From Triops longicaudatus (taxonomy: Eukaryota; Arthropoda; Branchiopoda; Notostraca; Triopsidae): a stretch of DNA of 64,000 bases. The stretch is from positions 1-64,000 of the forward strand of contig JAGQDJ010000011.1 in assembly GCA_022885665.1 (NCBI GenBank), read 5' to 3'. Below, piece by piece: positions 13,901 to 25,412 of the stretch. The first letter of the stretch is position 1, and every line of letters starts with the position of its first letter. The notes under the pieces are model-generated. The model had not been told where the DNA came from. It searched no databases and worked only from the letters and a program-made list of their open reading frames with translations. The position numbers were made by a program, and so were the translations under genes.

Positions 13901-15525
13901 AAACGTTTATTTCTAATTTTCCGGTATGGGCGGATTTCAATTAATACGGGCTGAAGTAATTTTCTCTTTTTTTTCGACAGAACGAAGGTCAAACTTGTCT
14001 ATTATACCAGGTTTCTAGAGCTTTGAAAGCTTTGGGGAGGTTTGGAAAAGGATTGTTAAACAGAGATAGTAAACAATGCAAACTTAATGAGCAACTTTGA
14101 GCACTGAACCGGAGTCGTTGCAGCTTTTTACGACAACAGCCTTCGATAGGTTGGATTTGCTGGCTTGTATTCAATTTAGCCTTGAACTCAATGCTAATTT
14201 TCCATATGCTCCTCTCTCCCCTTTCTCTTTTCTTTCTCGGGCTTTTTGCTTGCGAGGAGCTGGGGAAGATTTAAAGAAGCCCAAGAGGATGGGAAGGCGA
14301 GAAGAAGCCAAAGGTCAAACTGCTCTTCATTTGCATACATGAAACCCTTTCGCGAAGCGGGACGATGTCAGAGAGAGAGAGAGACTCGGGGTACTTTCCA
14401 CCCAGTGATTCTCCTCTAATTCTCTTAATAATTATACAGTGAGGGGATAATTCAAAGAAAAAGAGTCCAGAACGGATTGGGAATCGTGTGAAAGGAATTA
14501 GGCGCACGTATTACGGTGATCTTCTCGTCTCCAAGCAAAGAGTTTCTCTTGTTGTTGGACTTGCGAGGGTAAAAAAGACTCGTAAATCAACCTGCCGCCC
14601 GTATTTCACTTTAGCATGAAAAATGAACGAACAGAGAACGCTTTTATAATCCCGTCGTTTTCGCCCCCCAGCGCAGACGCTAATTTTCCAGCGGTTAATT
14701 GCTGGTTATTTGCACACATAGACACACTAATACACGCACACGAGTCAAATTGGCCGCCAGATTCACCGCGTATCTTGTCTTTTTTATCAACTGGCACTCA
14801 TTTGCCAACCTGATGAGAATTATTTGCATTTTTAATTAACACTACAGCGGTAGACCCACCACCTGCAAATCCAACCAGATGAGAAAATGCAAAGGCTTGC
14901 ATTTGGCAGAGAAGAAAAAAAGACAGGACTAGAGCGCAAGATCCTCACTAGATTAAATCGACACATTCAAATAACAGTGCTTGAAAACTTTCAGCCACTT
15001 TATGATTTTACATATTATTCATATACTCAAATACGAGTGAACCCTTAAGGAAAACGGTACCTACTGGCTATGTGCGACCTATTAGGGATCTAGAACAGAC
15101 CTAAAAAGCTATGCTATTTGACGTTTCGCTTTAGAACTCGCATTTCGCGCAAATCAAAGCATGAAGTCAGCTTTTCCTTCTGCTGCTTTTGCATGTCGTC
15201 TGTCGTTAAGAAAAAACAAAACTGCGCAGTGCTAGGTTTACAGCCCACTCAGCTCATCTTTGAGAGAAGATTGAAAGCTCCCTGACGTATAAAGCCCACG
15301 TACCCAATATCACCGAACGCAAGACACGTTTTTAAAGGCAACCTTACCTTTATTTCGAACAGTCAAATCAATTCCATTGAGAAAAGGCGACATGGGAGTC
15401 GGCACACGCAATTTCCCCTCTGAGTCTCCACGAATACTACTCCGATGACTTCTTGGATTCCCACTGTGGCTGTCTCGGTTGATCGACAAATCCACCGGCT
15501 CCATTTGGACCGGTGGGCACTCGGC
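1967..15525 (-). CDS. KLF12-like (KLF3/8/12 group): KLF3/8/12-type zinc-finger transcription factor (5' end missing)
   Basis: Exons in coding order: 15525-15348, 7605-7554, 5346-5263, 2787-2531, 2139-1967. All splice sites are AG/GT and the phases (0-1-2-2-1) join without a stop, giving 247 residues ending at TAG 1967-1969. Residues 8-16 read MEPVDLSIN, the CtBP-recruiting motif of KLF3, KLF8 and KLF12. Residues 80-98 are nearly all Glu/Asp. Three C2H2 fingers follow: C167/C172/H185/H189, C197/C202/H215/H219 and C227/C230/H243/H247, with KLF linkers and the KLF reading residues (KSSHLKAH, RSDELTRH, RSDHLSLH). The protein stops at the last finger histidine, without the short tail (MLV) of vertebrate members. 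By family it is a nuclear repressor or activator binding CACCC/GC boxes. The first listed exon starts in phase 0 with no ATG, so an upstream coding exon is required. KLF family is near certain; the subgroup rests on the PVDLS motif. Confidence 0.9.
2788..5262. other. KLF intron
   Basis: AT-rich intron between the acidic exon and the first-finger exon on the minus strand. It contains several short plus-strand open frames but no splice-flanked or recognisable coding sequence, and no clear repeat. Confidence 0.6.
5263..5346 (-). CDS. KLF gene acidic exon (possible in-frame cassette)
   Basis: This 84-base exon has acceptor TTTTTGCAG and donor GTAAGT. Its frame encodes HHAELY followed by a run of 13 consecutive Glu/Asp residues ending DEDTYLMPGYE. 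The other two frames contain stops. Length is a multiple of three and both ends are in phase 2, so skipping it keeps the frame. Acidic runs of this kind are common in transcription-factor activation or cofactor-binding regions; that role here is inference. Confidence 0.85.
7554..7605 (-). CDS. KLF gene 52-base micro-exon
   Basis: The sequence shows TGTGTTGCAG before base 7605 and GTAAGTAT after base 7554. The 52 bases enter in phase 1 and leave in phase 2, exactly what is needed to join the exon ending at 15348 to the one starting at 5346; those two cannot be joined directly without a frameshift. It encodes about 16 whole codons reading SPYAIELIPLDIKNSP. No domain is recognised. The call rests on splice signals, open frame and phase fit, not on homology. 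Confidence 0.75.
7606..15347. other. Long KLF intron
   Basis: A 7.7-kb intron between the PVDLS exon and the micro-exon. An open frame of 144 codons on the plus strand (10421-10855) and several shorter ones have no recognisable domain or supporting splice sites. An AT-rich patch at 10945-11045 repeats AAAGATATTTTAATTTTT twice. A (GA)n run lies near 14370. Nothing else is supported. Confidence 0.5.
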
Positions 15526-18500
15526 CTGCACCAAAAATCAAACATAATATCCCAGTTAGCCTTTAGCCGAAAATTAGAACGCAAATGTATGAATCACTTT
15601 ACCTCCCTGGAACTCATTGTGGGGTGCATGAGGCTGTGTGGCACGGCTGTGCGGACGGAGACAAGCGGGAGAGGCTTGGGAGCAAATGACGATGACAATC
15701 TCGGCAACGCTGCAGGCTGATAAAGGCGTCTGCTGCGGAGGCTGCTGGCCACGACGCCCGTCTCGTTCTGTTATCATTGTGATAAGAACATTTTAAAAAA
15801 ATTATAAAATTATAACAACGTAATACAGCTACCATATTGCTATGAGCAACCCAACTGGAAAAAGCTCAGTAAAGAAAAAGTAAAATAATGCAAAAAATGA
15901 AAACTATTTTTAAAAAGAACTTCAGGTACACCACTGGCTTAACCCATTAAAAGATGGTTGCATGAACAGATGGACGGAAGTTTGTGGGTGGCGAACTAGG
16001 AAGTGGTTCTTCGTCTTCAGGCTTACGTTCATGTTGTTAAAGAAGAACCCACCACAGATTGAAACGAACTTGTGGGAAACTTGAATAGACCTGATCAAGA
16101 CCATAAAGCCCTTTTACATAAAAAATGAACGTACACACGCTATACCAAACCTATGTCAAGCCGAGCGTAACGGTCGTCGACCTAAACATGGACGCGTCAT
16201 TAAGATGACCACTATCTTGAGGGCTACTAGTGTGATCGTTTGCATACCATGTGGGAAAAAAAAAATCTTGAGAAGGAAAAGAGCAAAGATATCGGCCTCT
16301 GCTGCCTAGGCCAGGTTTTTACATACATGGTGGAAATGCTTTTTCGAGAGAATGGCTCGATGGCCAATGAGTTCGGAAAATCGAACCTTATCGGTGCCAC
16401 ATGACGTGTAGCAGTGTTAGGTAGCTAGGTTACGGATCCGAAGGTAGAAGCGTGGTCTAAGCGGGGAGCTGCAATACAGCAGGAGCTGAGCCGGCAGGTA
16501 GCCATAACTACCCACAGATTAGCCCAAGTAACCCTCAAAAGGGAAGCAGGTGGTAACCATGCCTGAGTGCATGCATGCGCGAATCGTATACAAACAGGTA
16601 TCGACGAAAGGAAAGCCTGTTGAGCAGAAAAGAACAGACCAGAGTCTTCTTTACGAAATTATGACTCCCCGTGGGAAAGCCTCACCGATTTTCTTGCGTT
16701 CGTTTGTACCGACACTCTTATAACAGGTATACCGTACACGGGGAGGCAGAAAACTGAGAGGGAGATTCATAAGTCAGCAGTAAAGGGTTTGGCTCCAAGT
16801 CCCCGAAGTCCTTTAATCCAAAGAAAAAGGACTGGTATTCCGAGAAAGGCCTCTTTCGTTGCAAAACTTTACATCCTGAATCTTCCCAGCATACCCTCTT
16901 CTACACACGCTCACTAAACAGTACAAAGGAGGATTGCCTGCAGTCAAAGTACTTAGGTTTAAACAAAAAGGTTGCGTAAAGAGATCTTTATTGTCGCAGT
17001 CATCTTAAGAACAAATGTCTTTTTACTCTTTTGCAACAAAGAAAGAGAGAAAGATGTAATATTTTTGGAAACAAATACTCGACTAGAATTCCACTGATAA
17101 AAGAGGATATGAAAGAAACAGCTGATGAATATCTTTCGTAATGAAAAAAATCAGTTACGAGTCTTGCAGGCAGAGTAAAAAATTGCTACGTTTATATAAG
17201 TTGCAGCGAAAAATTTCGAAACGGGTAAAATGGATTTACACAGGATTACCTAGGTGGGGGTTGGGAACAAGGTAATATTACTAAAAGAATCTTCTCGTGA
17301 TAGTTAAGGTGGACATTACTGAACTTCTAATCTTGCTCAGGCAGAATTTGCGTTGAGCTGGTGCACATTTCTGCCTTACTGAAGAGAACATTTAAACTAC
17401 ACAACAAAGGTTGTAACATTATCCTAACTTAATTTAGAGTCGCTATGGATTGCTTTATAGGCGTTTATCTGACACTAAATGGGCACCTAATTGCCAGAAT
17501 TTATAACTTAATGCATTGTTTGGGGTATTGTTTTTTAGAAGAAAAAATTTAAGAAAGAACACGGGGTGTAATAATTCTAGGAAAACGCCCCTTCTGGCGT
17601 GGGTACTGCTAGTATTACATCTCCACTTGATACATACCAAGAAGAGCATGGATTAGTCCTTATGCAAGTCACACTGTATTCCGCGTAAGAGGTTATTCCC
17701 AGTGAACTCCAAGCGCATTTAGCGCGCCAGCACGAGATGAATGATTACGCTGATTGCCCACCCCAGTAAAAAGGCTTGGAATGGAACATGCGCAAGCATC
17801 CAAAATGTATTCCCGCGGATTGCACGTGTTAACGTGTTATTCCACTGAACTTTTAGAAAGAGACACGCGGAGACGGCTATCACAAGTTCACTCTTGCATA
17901 CTTAGGAAGCGACTGAACACCAAATGGGCAAGTCGACAAGGAAACGTGCTGTTCCGCTCGCCCTAAGAACGACAAGCGAGACAGTTTGGCCCGATGCACT
18001 CCCAACACTGGGCTAAAGGCAGGGTCTTTGACAGCGAGGAGCAAGCAATGGAGGGAAGAAGAGAAAGACGTTTTGAAAGAAAGAAAAACAAGATTTCCTG
18101 GGCTGGCAACACACAAGTAAAGGAAAAGACGTAGCAGAAACAACCCCGGTTTTCCTAGGTTTTTACCTGAACCTAGTACTTTTTTTCCATGCGTTAGCAT
18201 AGGAGACGACGTTCCTGTAATGCAGTAAAGCGGCAAGGTCACCGACGGGCTCAACTTTGAGGTCCTTAGGATAGGAGATTTCTTTTCTCCTTTATTCGTC
18301 AATTTTGCCTGGACGACTGAAACTCGCGGCTTGGCGAAGGCGTGGTTCCTTCATCTTGGGAAGATGGGCAGCGTAAGCCCGCACATGTTTGTCCCTCCTT
18401 GTCTTCCTCATAATCTTTCAGGACAGTGTCCCAAAATTCCGACGTAGGCCAACACCCTTATCGTCTTTAGAACCGCTCCTGTGGAAATGGAGGCCAATGT

Positions 18501-19897
18501 TAAATAGCTAGAGTTCTCGTATACACAATAATTTACAATTGGAAAAAAAAAATCTTTTGACATTTTTCAGTCCGGACAGAGTTATCCCATGATTTAAAAA
18601 TGAGGATTAAAAGGGTAAAACAATCTTGAAGTTTCTGAGACTTAAGAATACACGCGATTAAGTGATATACAGTAATTCCGGTATGCTGGGGTATAGGAGT
18701 TTACCCCCACCCCCATGTTATTTTTTTTTTAATGGTAAGCATGGGCGACTGCAAAGTGACAAAAAAATGCATTCGCACCCCGTCTCCCGTAACAAAAACC
18801 CTGAGTACGGCTTTGCCTGCAACATTCTTTGTCGCCTCTTTTTGTTTTTAAGGTCTGAAAATGTACGCAGAAAGGAAGATCGTATTCTGAAACTGCACAA
18901 CTCGAAAGGAACCGTGTTATTATTCAAACGGCATTCTTTCTATTCTCAATGACAGTCGTTCAAAAGCTCACAAGAATTGAGTGTTGGGTTTCGCTCCACG
19001 GACTTGTCTTGTACTGGAATACATATGCCATTTGTCAATCACGTTATCTTTCACTCCGCGAAAAGGAGTAAGTATTTACTCTAGTTCTGCTCACCTTTAA
19101 AGGATACGTAATTGCAACAGTTTTGACCAAGCTTGTCCTGCCATTCTATGAATTACACGTGGAACACTCATTAAGGAAAAATAACAATTGCCCGAAAGAA
19201 CACCATAGTCCCGACTCCTTTGTAGGCGACATGTGACAAGCAGGTTTTTTCAAATTCAAAGCTACGTTGGAGTGAAGCGACACGACGCCAAAACCAAAAG
19301 TGTTATTCGAAGGAGAAAAAAGGGGAGAAAGCTAGTCGGATGATCGTTTCGTCCCAGACCTGACGATCCTGAGGAAAGACAAACCACTAAAACGGCGCTG
19401 CGAGTTATAGTTTGGAGACATACGAAAGTCTAAAACGTCTTCAGAAAACTTTTGAATGCCGGTGTTGGCTGTGTTCGAAGATGCTTCCAGCGAAGCGGAG
19501 AACAGAAGTAAATACATACGTAATAGTCAATACCCTACAATTATACATGAAGTTGGCAAAGGCGCAGTCCATAATTGTCTTCCCGAAGATGTTACTTAAG
19601 CACGAGACTGCTGGTTTTTTGCAATGGATGCAAAAAAGGAGAAAATCTGAAAGATACTGGGATTTGGCCTTCGCGCGGGTACTGAAGTTGGCCATCTCCA
19701 CTGGTTGAGAAAGAAGAGTAGCTTGGTAATAGGTCCCATTTGAATGCAAACATTCCCTGGGTCATCTTCCCGCCTGCAGGTAATCATTACATGTGAACTA
19801 CCTGTTGGGTGCAAGGTAAGCCACTCGATCGAGATAGCCGAGAACATGGACTTTGTCAGCACGGACTAAAAAATATAGCTCGCTGTCAGGAGGGTCC

Positions 19898-20030
19898 TTG
19901 CCCCCTTACCCCTCCTTCTCTTTCTCTTTTCCTCGCCACCCCTGACAGTTTATTTCTCTCGAAGATCTCTCCCCTTTCTCTCTCCCTTTATCTCCCAGTG
20001 TCCTTCTCGACTCTTCATTCTCTTACATTT
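19898..20030 (+). repeat. Pyrimidine-rich tract
   Basis: More than 100 bases composed mostly of C and T (runs such as CCTCCTTCTCTTTCTC and TCTCCCCTTTCTCTCTCCC). It is not followed by an evident exon. It may be a decayed (CT)n microsatellite. Confidence 0.5.
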
Positions 20031-20627
20031 CATACCTTCTTGAAAAGGCACTCTTGATCGCCTTTGCGGCCAAAGAGTGGAGACCGTAGGTTACGTGTAA
20101 TACGTGTTATGGTCCCAAACACACCTTTTCGCCCTAGGGTTTGGTGCCCAATTTCTGACAAAGGCGGATGTTGCTTGCTTCCCAGGTGTGTCTCGTTGGG
20201 TAAGGTAGAATGTGTGGGAAAAGAAAGGATCTTTACCTGGAGGGTGCAGAAGGCTCTCTCTCTTCTCGCTGGCTCGGCTTGGCCTGACTTCGAAGCTTGC
20301 TTAGCCCACAAACTTGCTTATTTGGCGTATGGGTTGGGCAGGGTCGGGAAAGGAAAAGGGAGAAAGATTTACCTGGCGCCTTTACGTGCCGGAGGAGACG
20401 AGCCGGCCAACGCCTTTTGCTTTGCTCGTATTCAAACGGCGTATCTTCTTCATTTTTGAAAGGTACATCGGGAAAAATCCCGGGTGGGGCATTCTCAGAA
20501 GAACATTTTATGCGAACTTAACCTAGGCTCATTTAAACAATAAGACTTGTTAGAAGTCCTAAGAAATTATGGAAACCTACATATATTGTCCAAATGGCTG
20601 ACAAGTTGCAATAGCTTAAGAAAAATA

Positions 20628-20808
20628 TACAGAAAAATCTCGCTATAACGTACATACAGGAGGTCGGAAAATGTGTACGTTATAGCCAATTGTACGCAAT
20701 GGGCAGCATTGGGATAGATGCCTTTCGTTTCGCTGGGACATGTGGACTTGTACGCAATAGCCAACCGTTCGTTGTAACCGGTGTATGTTATAGCGAGACT
20801 TTACTGTA
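20628..20808. mobile_element. Pogo/Tigger-like MITE with TA flanks
   Basis: The left end is TACAGAAAAATCTCGCTATA and the reverse complement of the right end is TACAGTAAAGTCTCGCTATA. The ends are matched over about 28 bases, begin with CAG and are flanked by TA. The element is 181 bases with the flanks and has no coding frame. Ends beginning CAGT with a CTCG-TATAA core and a TA target are typical of pogo/Tigger families; family assignment is from these ends only. Confidence 0.75.
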
Positions 20809-23800
20809 TTTTGGCTAGGGCAGGGTAAAACGCGGTTGACTTGTTGTCCGTTGAGCAAATGAGGGAACTTGGTAATGCTTTCGTAAAAACAGCCTAGTAC
20901 AGTACATCGTCGAATTATGCTGACGTTTTTGCTGACTTTTATGAGGTTTTACTTACTTTTGCAAAACTGAGGCTTGTTATTTTTTGAATAAACGAACGAG
21001 GATCGGGCAAGAAAGGACAGAACATATTTTTCTAAATTTCATGTCTTAAAAATTGCAAGGAAAGAAGCTTACATGGTGATTTTTCGACAACTTCTTGAAC
21101 GATACTTTTCATCTTTCTGTTTTTGTTGCCATAACTATTAAATGATTTTGCTAATCGCCCCATAGCTTCCTATGCTTTTCGCCATGATTGGGCTACGTAT
21201 AGCCTACTTGATGTAAATGTGCTAAGTTCGTTCCATTAGGCACACATGTTTTTAACGCGCAATAAACTTTCCACTTCGAAAGAAAATGGGAAAGGGCAAA
21301 AAATTGAACAATGAAAAAGGACATTAGATTTTTCCATGTCTGATTTTTCTTGTTTTCTTACAGATTTACGAGTTGATACCGCTAAGCTTTCACCTAAACT
21401 TACCCCCTGACCCACATACCCTGCCTTCGAATTCTTCATGAAAGTACGTGTACCTTTTAAACAGTAGGCCCGCAACAAACCTCATGCACAATACTCGGGC
21501 CGGCCTTTGCCCGCGGTACCAAATTGAGGTACAACTAAACAGGGTAGTATCCATGGGACTTTAAGTGCGTGAGCTGATCTTCAGGACTACTTTTGCTCCT
21601 AACTGCAAAATTCCATGAAAAGAAAATGGCTCACGAGCTAAAAAGAGTTTGAAATATGGCACGTGAGTTGGAGGTTTGACAACCATGTGTCAGAATTTAG
21701 TTTGCGTGGAATTTGCCTTTGTCCACTTGTTTCACGACGTTGAAAAGACTAAAAGAGTATCGAAACAAGATATACTGTAGACATCTATTAGCCATGATCA
21801 ACAAGCAGCAATAAACCGAGAAACGTTGACAGAATATTTGATAGTTGGAAAAGATGGCATCGTTCTGTTAAAATTTCTTGCAACGCTTATTGCGTTATCA
21901 TAAACAAACAATGTGTGAATAGTAATTATGTGCAACTTTATAGGTTAAGAAAAAGATCCAACTGGTCAACTTTATGGTCTATTGGTGTGATATTCTTAGA
22001 ATATTAAAAAAAAAGTATGGTTATGAGATTCGTACCCAAAAAGACGAAAGCTGCACCAGAGTTGGATTACGCGTGATGCGAAAAATAAACGGAAAAAGAG
22101 ACATTTGCAAGATTTGTAAGGCAAATTGTGTTTGAGGTAGTGTACTGCAGTTGTATTATAAGACAAGTTCCCAATAGCGGAATACCCTACGGTTTTATTC
22201 AGGTTTGGTGCGTTTTTTTCTTCAACCTGTGAGAAGAGATGCTCATCACATTAAGAAGAGGATCTCACGGCAGATCGTGTGTATCCGGCTAGCCTGCTGA
22301 TGCCGTTTTGCCGGTGGACATAAAGATGAGCTGAAGATGAACAGTTATGCGAAAACAACTTTTTGTGACCGGTTTTGGAAGCCTTGTCAGCGAGCCACAT
22401 CCCATGTTGCACCAAGTCTCCTAGCAGTGCAACGTTCGAATAACTGGAGAAGCTGGCATGCCGCTGGTAACCTGCACACCTTTCTGACTTTTTTAACTAT
22501 CGTTTTGTTCTTATCTTCCGTCTTTTTTCAGAATCTTGCATGAATCTAAAAAGCATGGATATAAAATCGGTAAGGACATTTGCCTTAGCATATGCGGCCG
22601 GTTAGGAATATTACAACGGAAAGGTATTGAGACCTCCCAAGTATTGGATACTCGTCGTACTTGAGCGAGCAGCAAGCTTCGAACTTGCACTCCCATTTAA
22701 CAGCTTTTACGACTGCATTAAAATAGTTATAGGATCTTACACTTTTTGTCGACGAAACCTAGCTTTAACACAAGACATAAAGAACAGTAGAAGAAATGTC
22801 AGTTTTTCAATCAAACTTTTTCTATTAAACCCCAGAAATACAGTCCGTCAGGATGATCGAAATTCCAGCCAATTTTTAACTCGTCAAGTGTTAGGCAAAG
22901 ATTGGTGTCTACTGACTAGTAATTTCTTTTCCTTGGTGAAATACTATCAAATACTTTCTTACCAGCCAATTCTCGAAAGCTAAGTTGCGGAATTGAAGAC
23001 GTGTAGGTACTTCTTACTGCAGCTTTATTGATTTAATAAACTTAAATTTCTTCTGTGTAGTTCTTTAGGGAGCTTTAAGTCAAAAAACACAAGAGCGGTC
23101 TTTTACGAAGTACTCCAAAGGTGTTTTTTAACCCGACTTTGAGCGATCGGAAACAGCTCCTTGACGTGTGATAACTGTGCATACAATTTTCTATAACTTT
23201 AAAAAAAAAACGAGCCTACGGTCGCCTAATTTATGTCCCTTTTCAGGCCTCGGGAAACCTAACAGAGCGAAACAGTAGCTGTTTGTGAGTACCGGTAACG
23301 CCTGTTGCTCAACGTCCGAATCATCAGCTCCTGTTCGATTCCTATTACCATCCCATGCAAATGACTGGAGTGAAATGGTTGGTATGACCTTACTTTGACT
23401 GTCAAAAGTAAAAGCCCACAAGTAATCAAGGTTGAAGACGTGATCCAAGTTTTCACTTTTTTTGCTCTCGTTTCAGCTCTTTCAATGCTAAGCGCTGCGG
23501 TTTTAAATTAACTGTAACAGTTAAGATTTGCAGGGCAATCGACAAACGCAATATAGAGAAGGACGTGAACAGAAAAAAATGGAGCTCAGTACGCTCTGGT
23601 CGTGACTGCTTTTTTTCTAAAACAATATCATCCTCCAAAATAAACACGGATTGGTGGCCGACGAGAAACCATCATACTCAAATACATAGTAAAATTTAAC
23701 CCTGGGGTGTGGAAATCCCAATCAAGTTGTTACCTAACATTTGGAGCCCAGGTTGTTATTTTTTTAAGTTCAGACTATTTTTAAAAAGAGGAAATTAAGT

Positions 23801-25388
23801 AGTTATGAACTGTAGTAGAAACTTGACAGGATCACGGCAAAATCGAAAGAGTTGTGATGTGGGGAATTTGGGACCTTTAAAGAGCGTCTCATTACTGAAA
23901 TGGGTCCCTCGTGACTAAGTTGTATCTGGCCGATTACTGGGCTAATGATAGCTTTTTTTTTAGAACGCTGACAAGTTTTCCCCCTCGCTGGTACGCTTAA
24001 AAACATTTGGCTAATGATGTTCTGAATAGCACCCTTTACCATTAATATCAAACCACCTCATCATACCTTCCTCCCACCCCAACAAAACTTCTTATCATGT
24101 CGAAGAAATTTCTCCTCAGTTGAGCCAAAATCAAGTATCATAAATTCTATACTTTTCTTTGTCGTGGTTTTCACACATGCTGAATCTCTTACGACAGCGA
24201 TGTCGCCGGCACTGGACTGGCTTGTTGGCCAAGTTTTGTTAACTTACAACCCAAAACAGCTTCATTGCATCATCAGTGAAAACCAACAATCGTGGTACAC
24301 ACTCAAATTTTTATTGCACTAGTTCAAGCTCTCCTTCAGTGACCATAGCCTAAACGTTTTCTGCTAACTACACTACAAGACATCTACGTTCTAATGCATC
24401 GTAGCGTTTTACACTATCACATTCTCAACTTTGATATTGGTGGTCGATCATACAAACCAAATAGCACATGTATGTCTGCATTACAAATTGTCCTTAGAAG
24501 ACCTATGGCTAACTAAGTCTGTATAGGATGTTTACATGTCGTGTATGCTACTAGGGAAGCGGATCAGCGCGGGGTTAGAGGGAGCCAAATCGTCATGGTG
24601 CCACCAGAGCAACTTTTTGCTTCACATCAAAGCAGGGTGCGCTTTTGTTCATGAAATATACGAGCAGGGCGCAAGAGACATGCTGCAGCAGCCGAAATTG
24701 GTGCAAACAAAAAGGCTGAGGTAGGAGAAGAACAGCAATTGAAACGCAGAAAGTAAATTAATGAAAATTTAAAAAATACCACTTTTTTATTTTTGCTACA
24801 TGGGGGGAGCATTTGTTTGTTGCCATTTGGGAATTCACAGGTGAATATCATTGCACACGTGCAATATTCTGAGGGATACGTCCTTGTTTTAATTGCAAAG
24901 TTTGTTGCTTTGTGTAACGGGGAATGTTTCCCATGAAAACGAAGTTGTAATCTTGCTTGCTGTCTCTGTGACACATGAGAAGGATATAACGCAAGAGTTC
25001 TTGAAGGTTTTCTAAAAAAGTACGAAAATAACGCCAATAATTATGTCCCATTTGGCCTAGTTTTACAATACTACTAAAATTTTTGGAAGGACGAAACCTT
25101 GCATGGACGAGACGAGTTCTAAAATCGAACGTAATTTACTAAACTTATGTATTTTCTTCTTTTATCTGTAAAATCATTCTGTTGAGATCCGAAGGTCTTA
25201 TAGGAGGATTCAACGATGATTTCAATACATCTCGTGGAGTGTAAAGTATTATAAACCTAACCTTCATGAATATTTTTTATGGGTGTGTGGAGTGTTTCGA
25301 AGAAATAGCTATGTCCCTGCCTTGTACTGCGACCATCTGTGCAATGCCACGCACTAACACGCCCATTTTCCCAACCCAGGTGACTTAC

Positions 25389-25412
25389 CTTTCGAGATTC
25401 TTGCCAAGTCAT
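25389..25412 (-). CDS. Candidate first coding exon of the KLF gene
   Basis: On the minus strand an ATG at 25412-25410 (context ACCACGATGA) opens eight codons, MTWQESRK, ending at a strong donor AG/GTAAGT in phase 0. An in-frame TGA lies upstream. Phase 0 is what the exon starting at 15525 needs, and the strand is right, but the implied intron is about 9.9 kb and nothing in the eight residues is diagnostic. Rivals that also end in phase 0 are an ATG AAC/GTAAGC near 16.03 kb and a twelve-codon stretch starting MKNSKAGY near 21.4 kb. Transcript evidence would be needed to choose. Confidence 0.3.

Noticed and set aside
17880..18302. 140-codon minus-strand frame with a possible donor CAG/GTAAAA
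   Set aside because: Begins only at a TTG, ends in phase 1 (incompatible with the KLF exon at 15525) and shows no domain.
24627..25037. 136-codon minus-strand frame
   Set aside because: No family resemblance or splice support; composition resembles translated AT-rich non-coding DNA.
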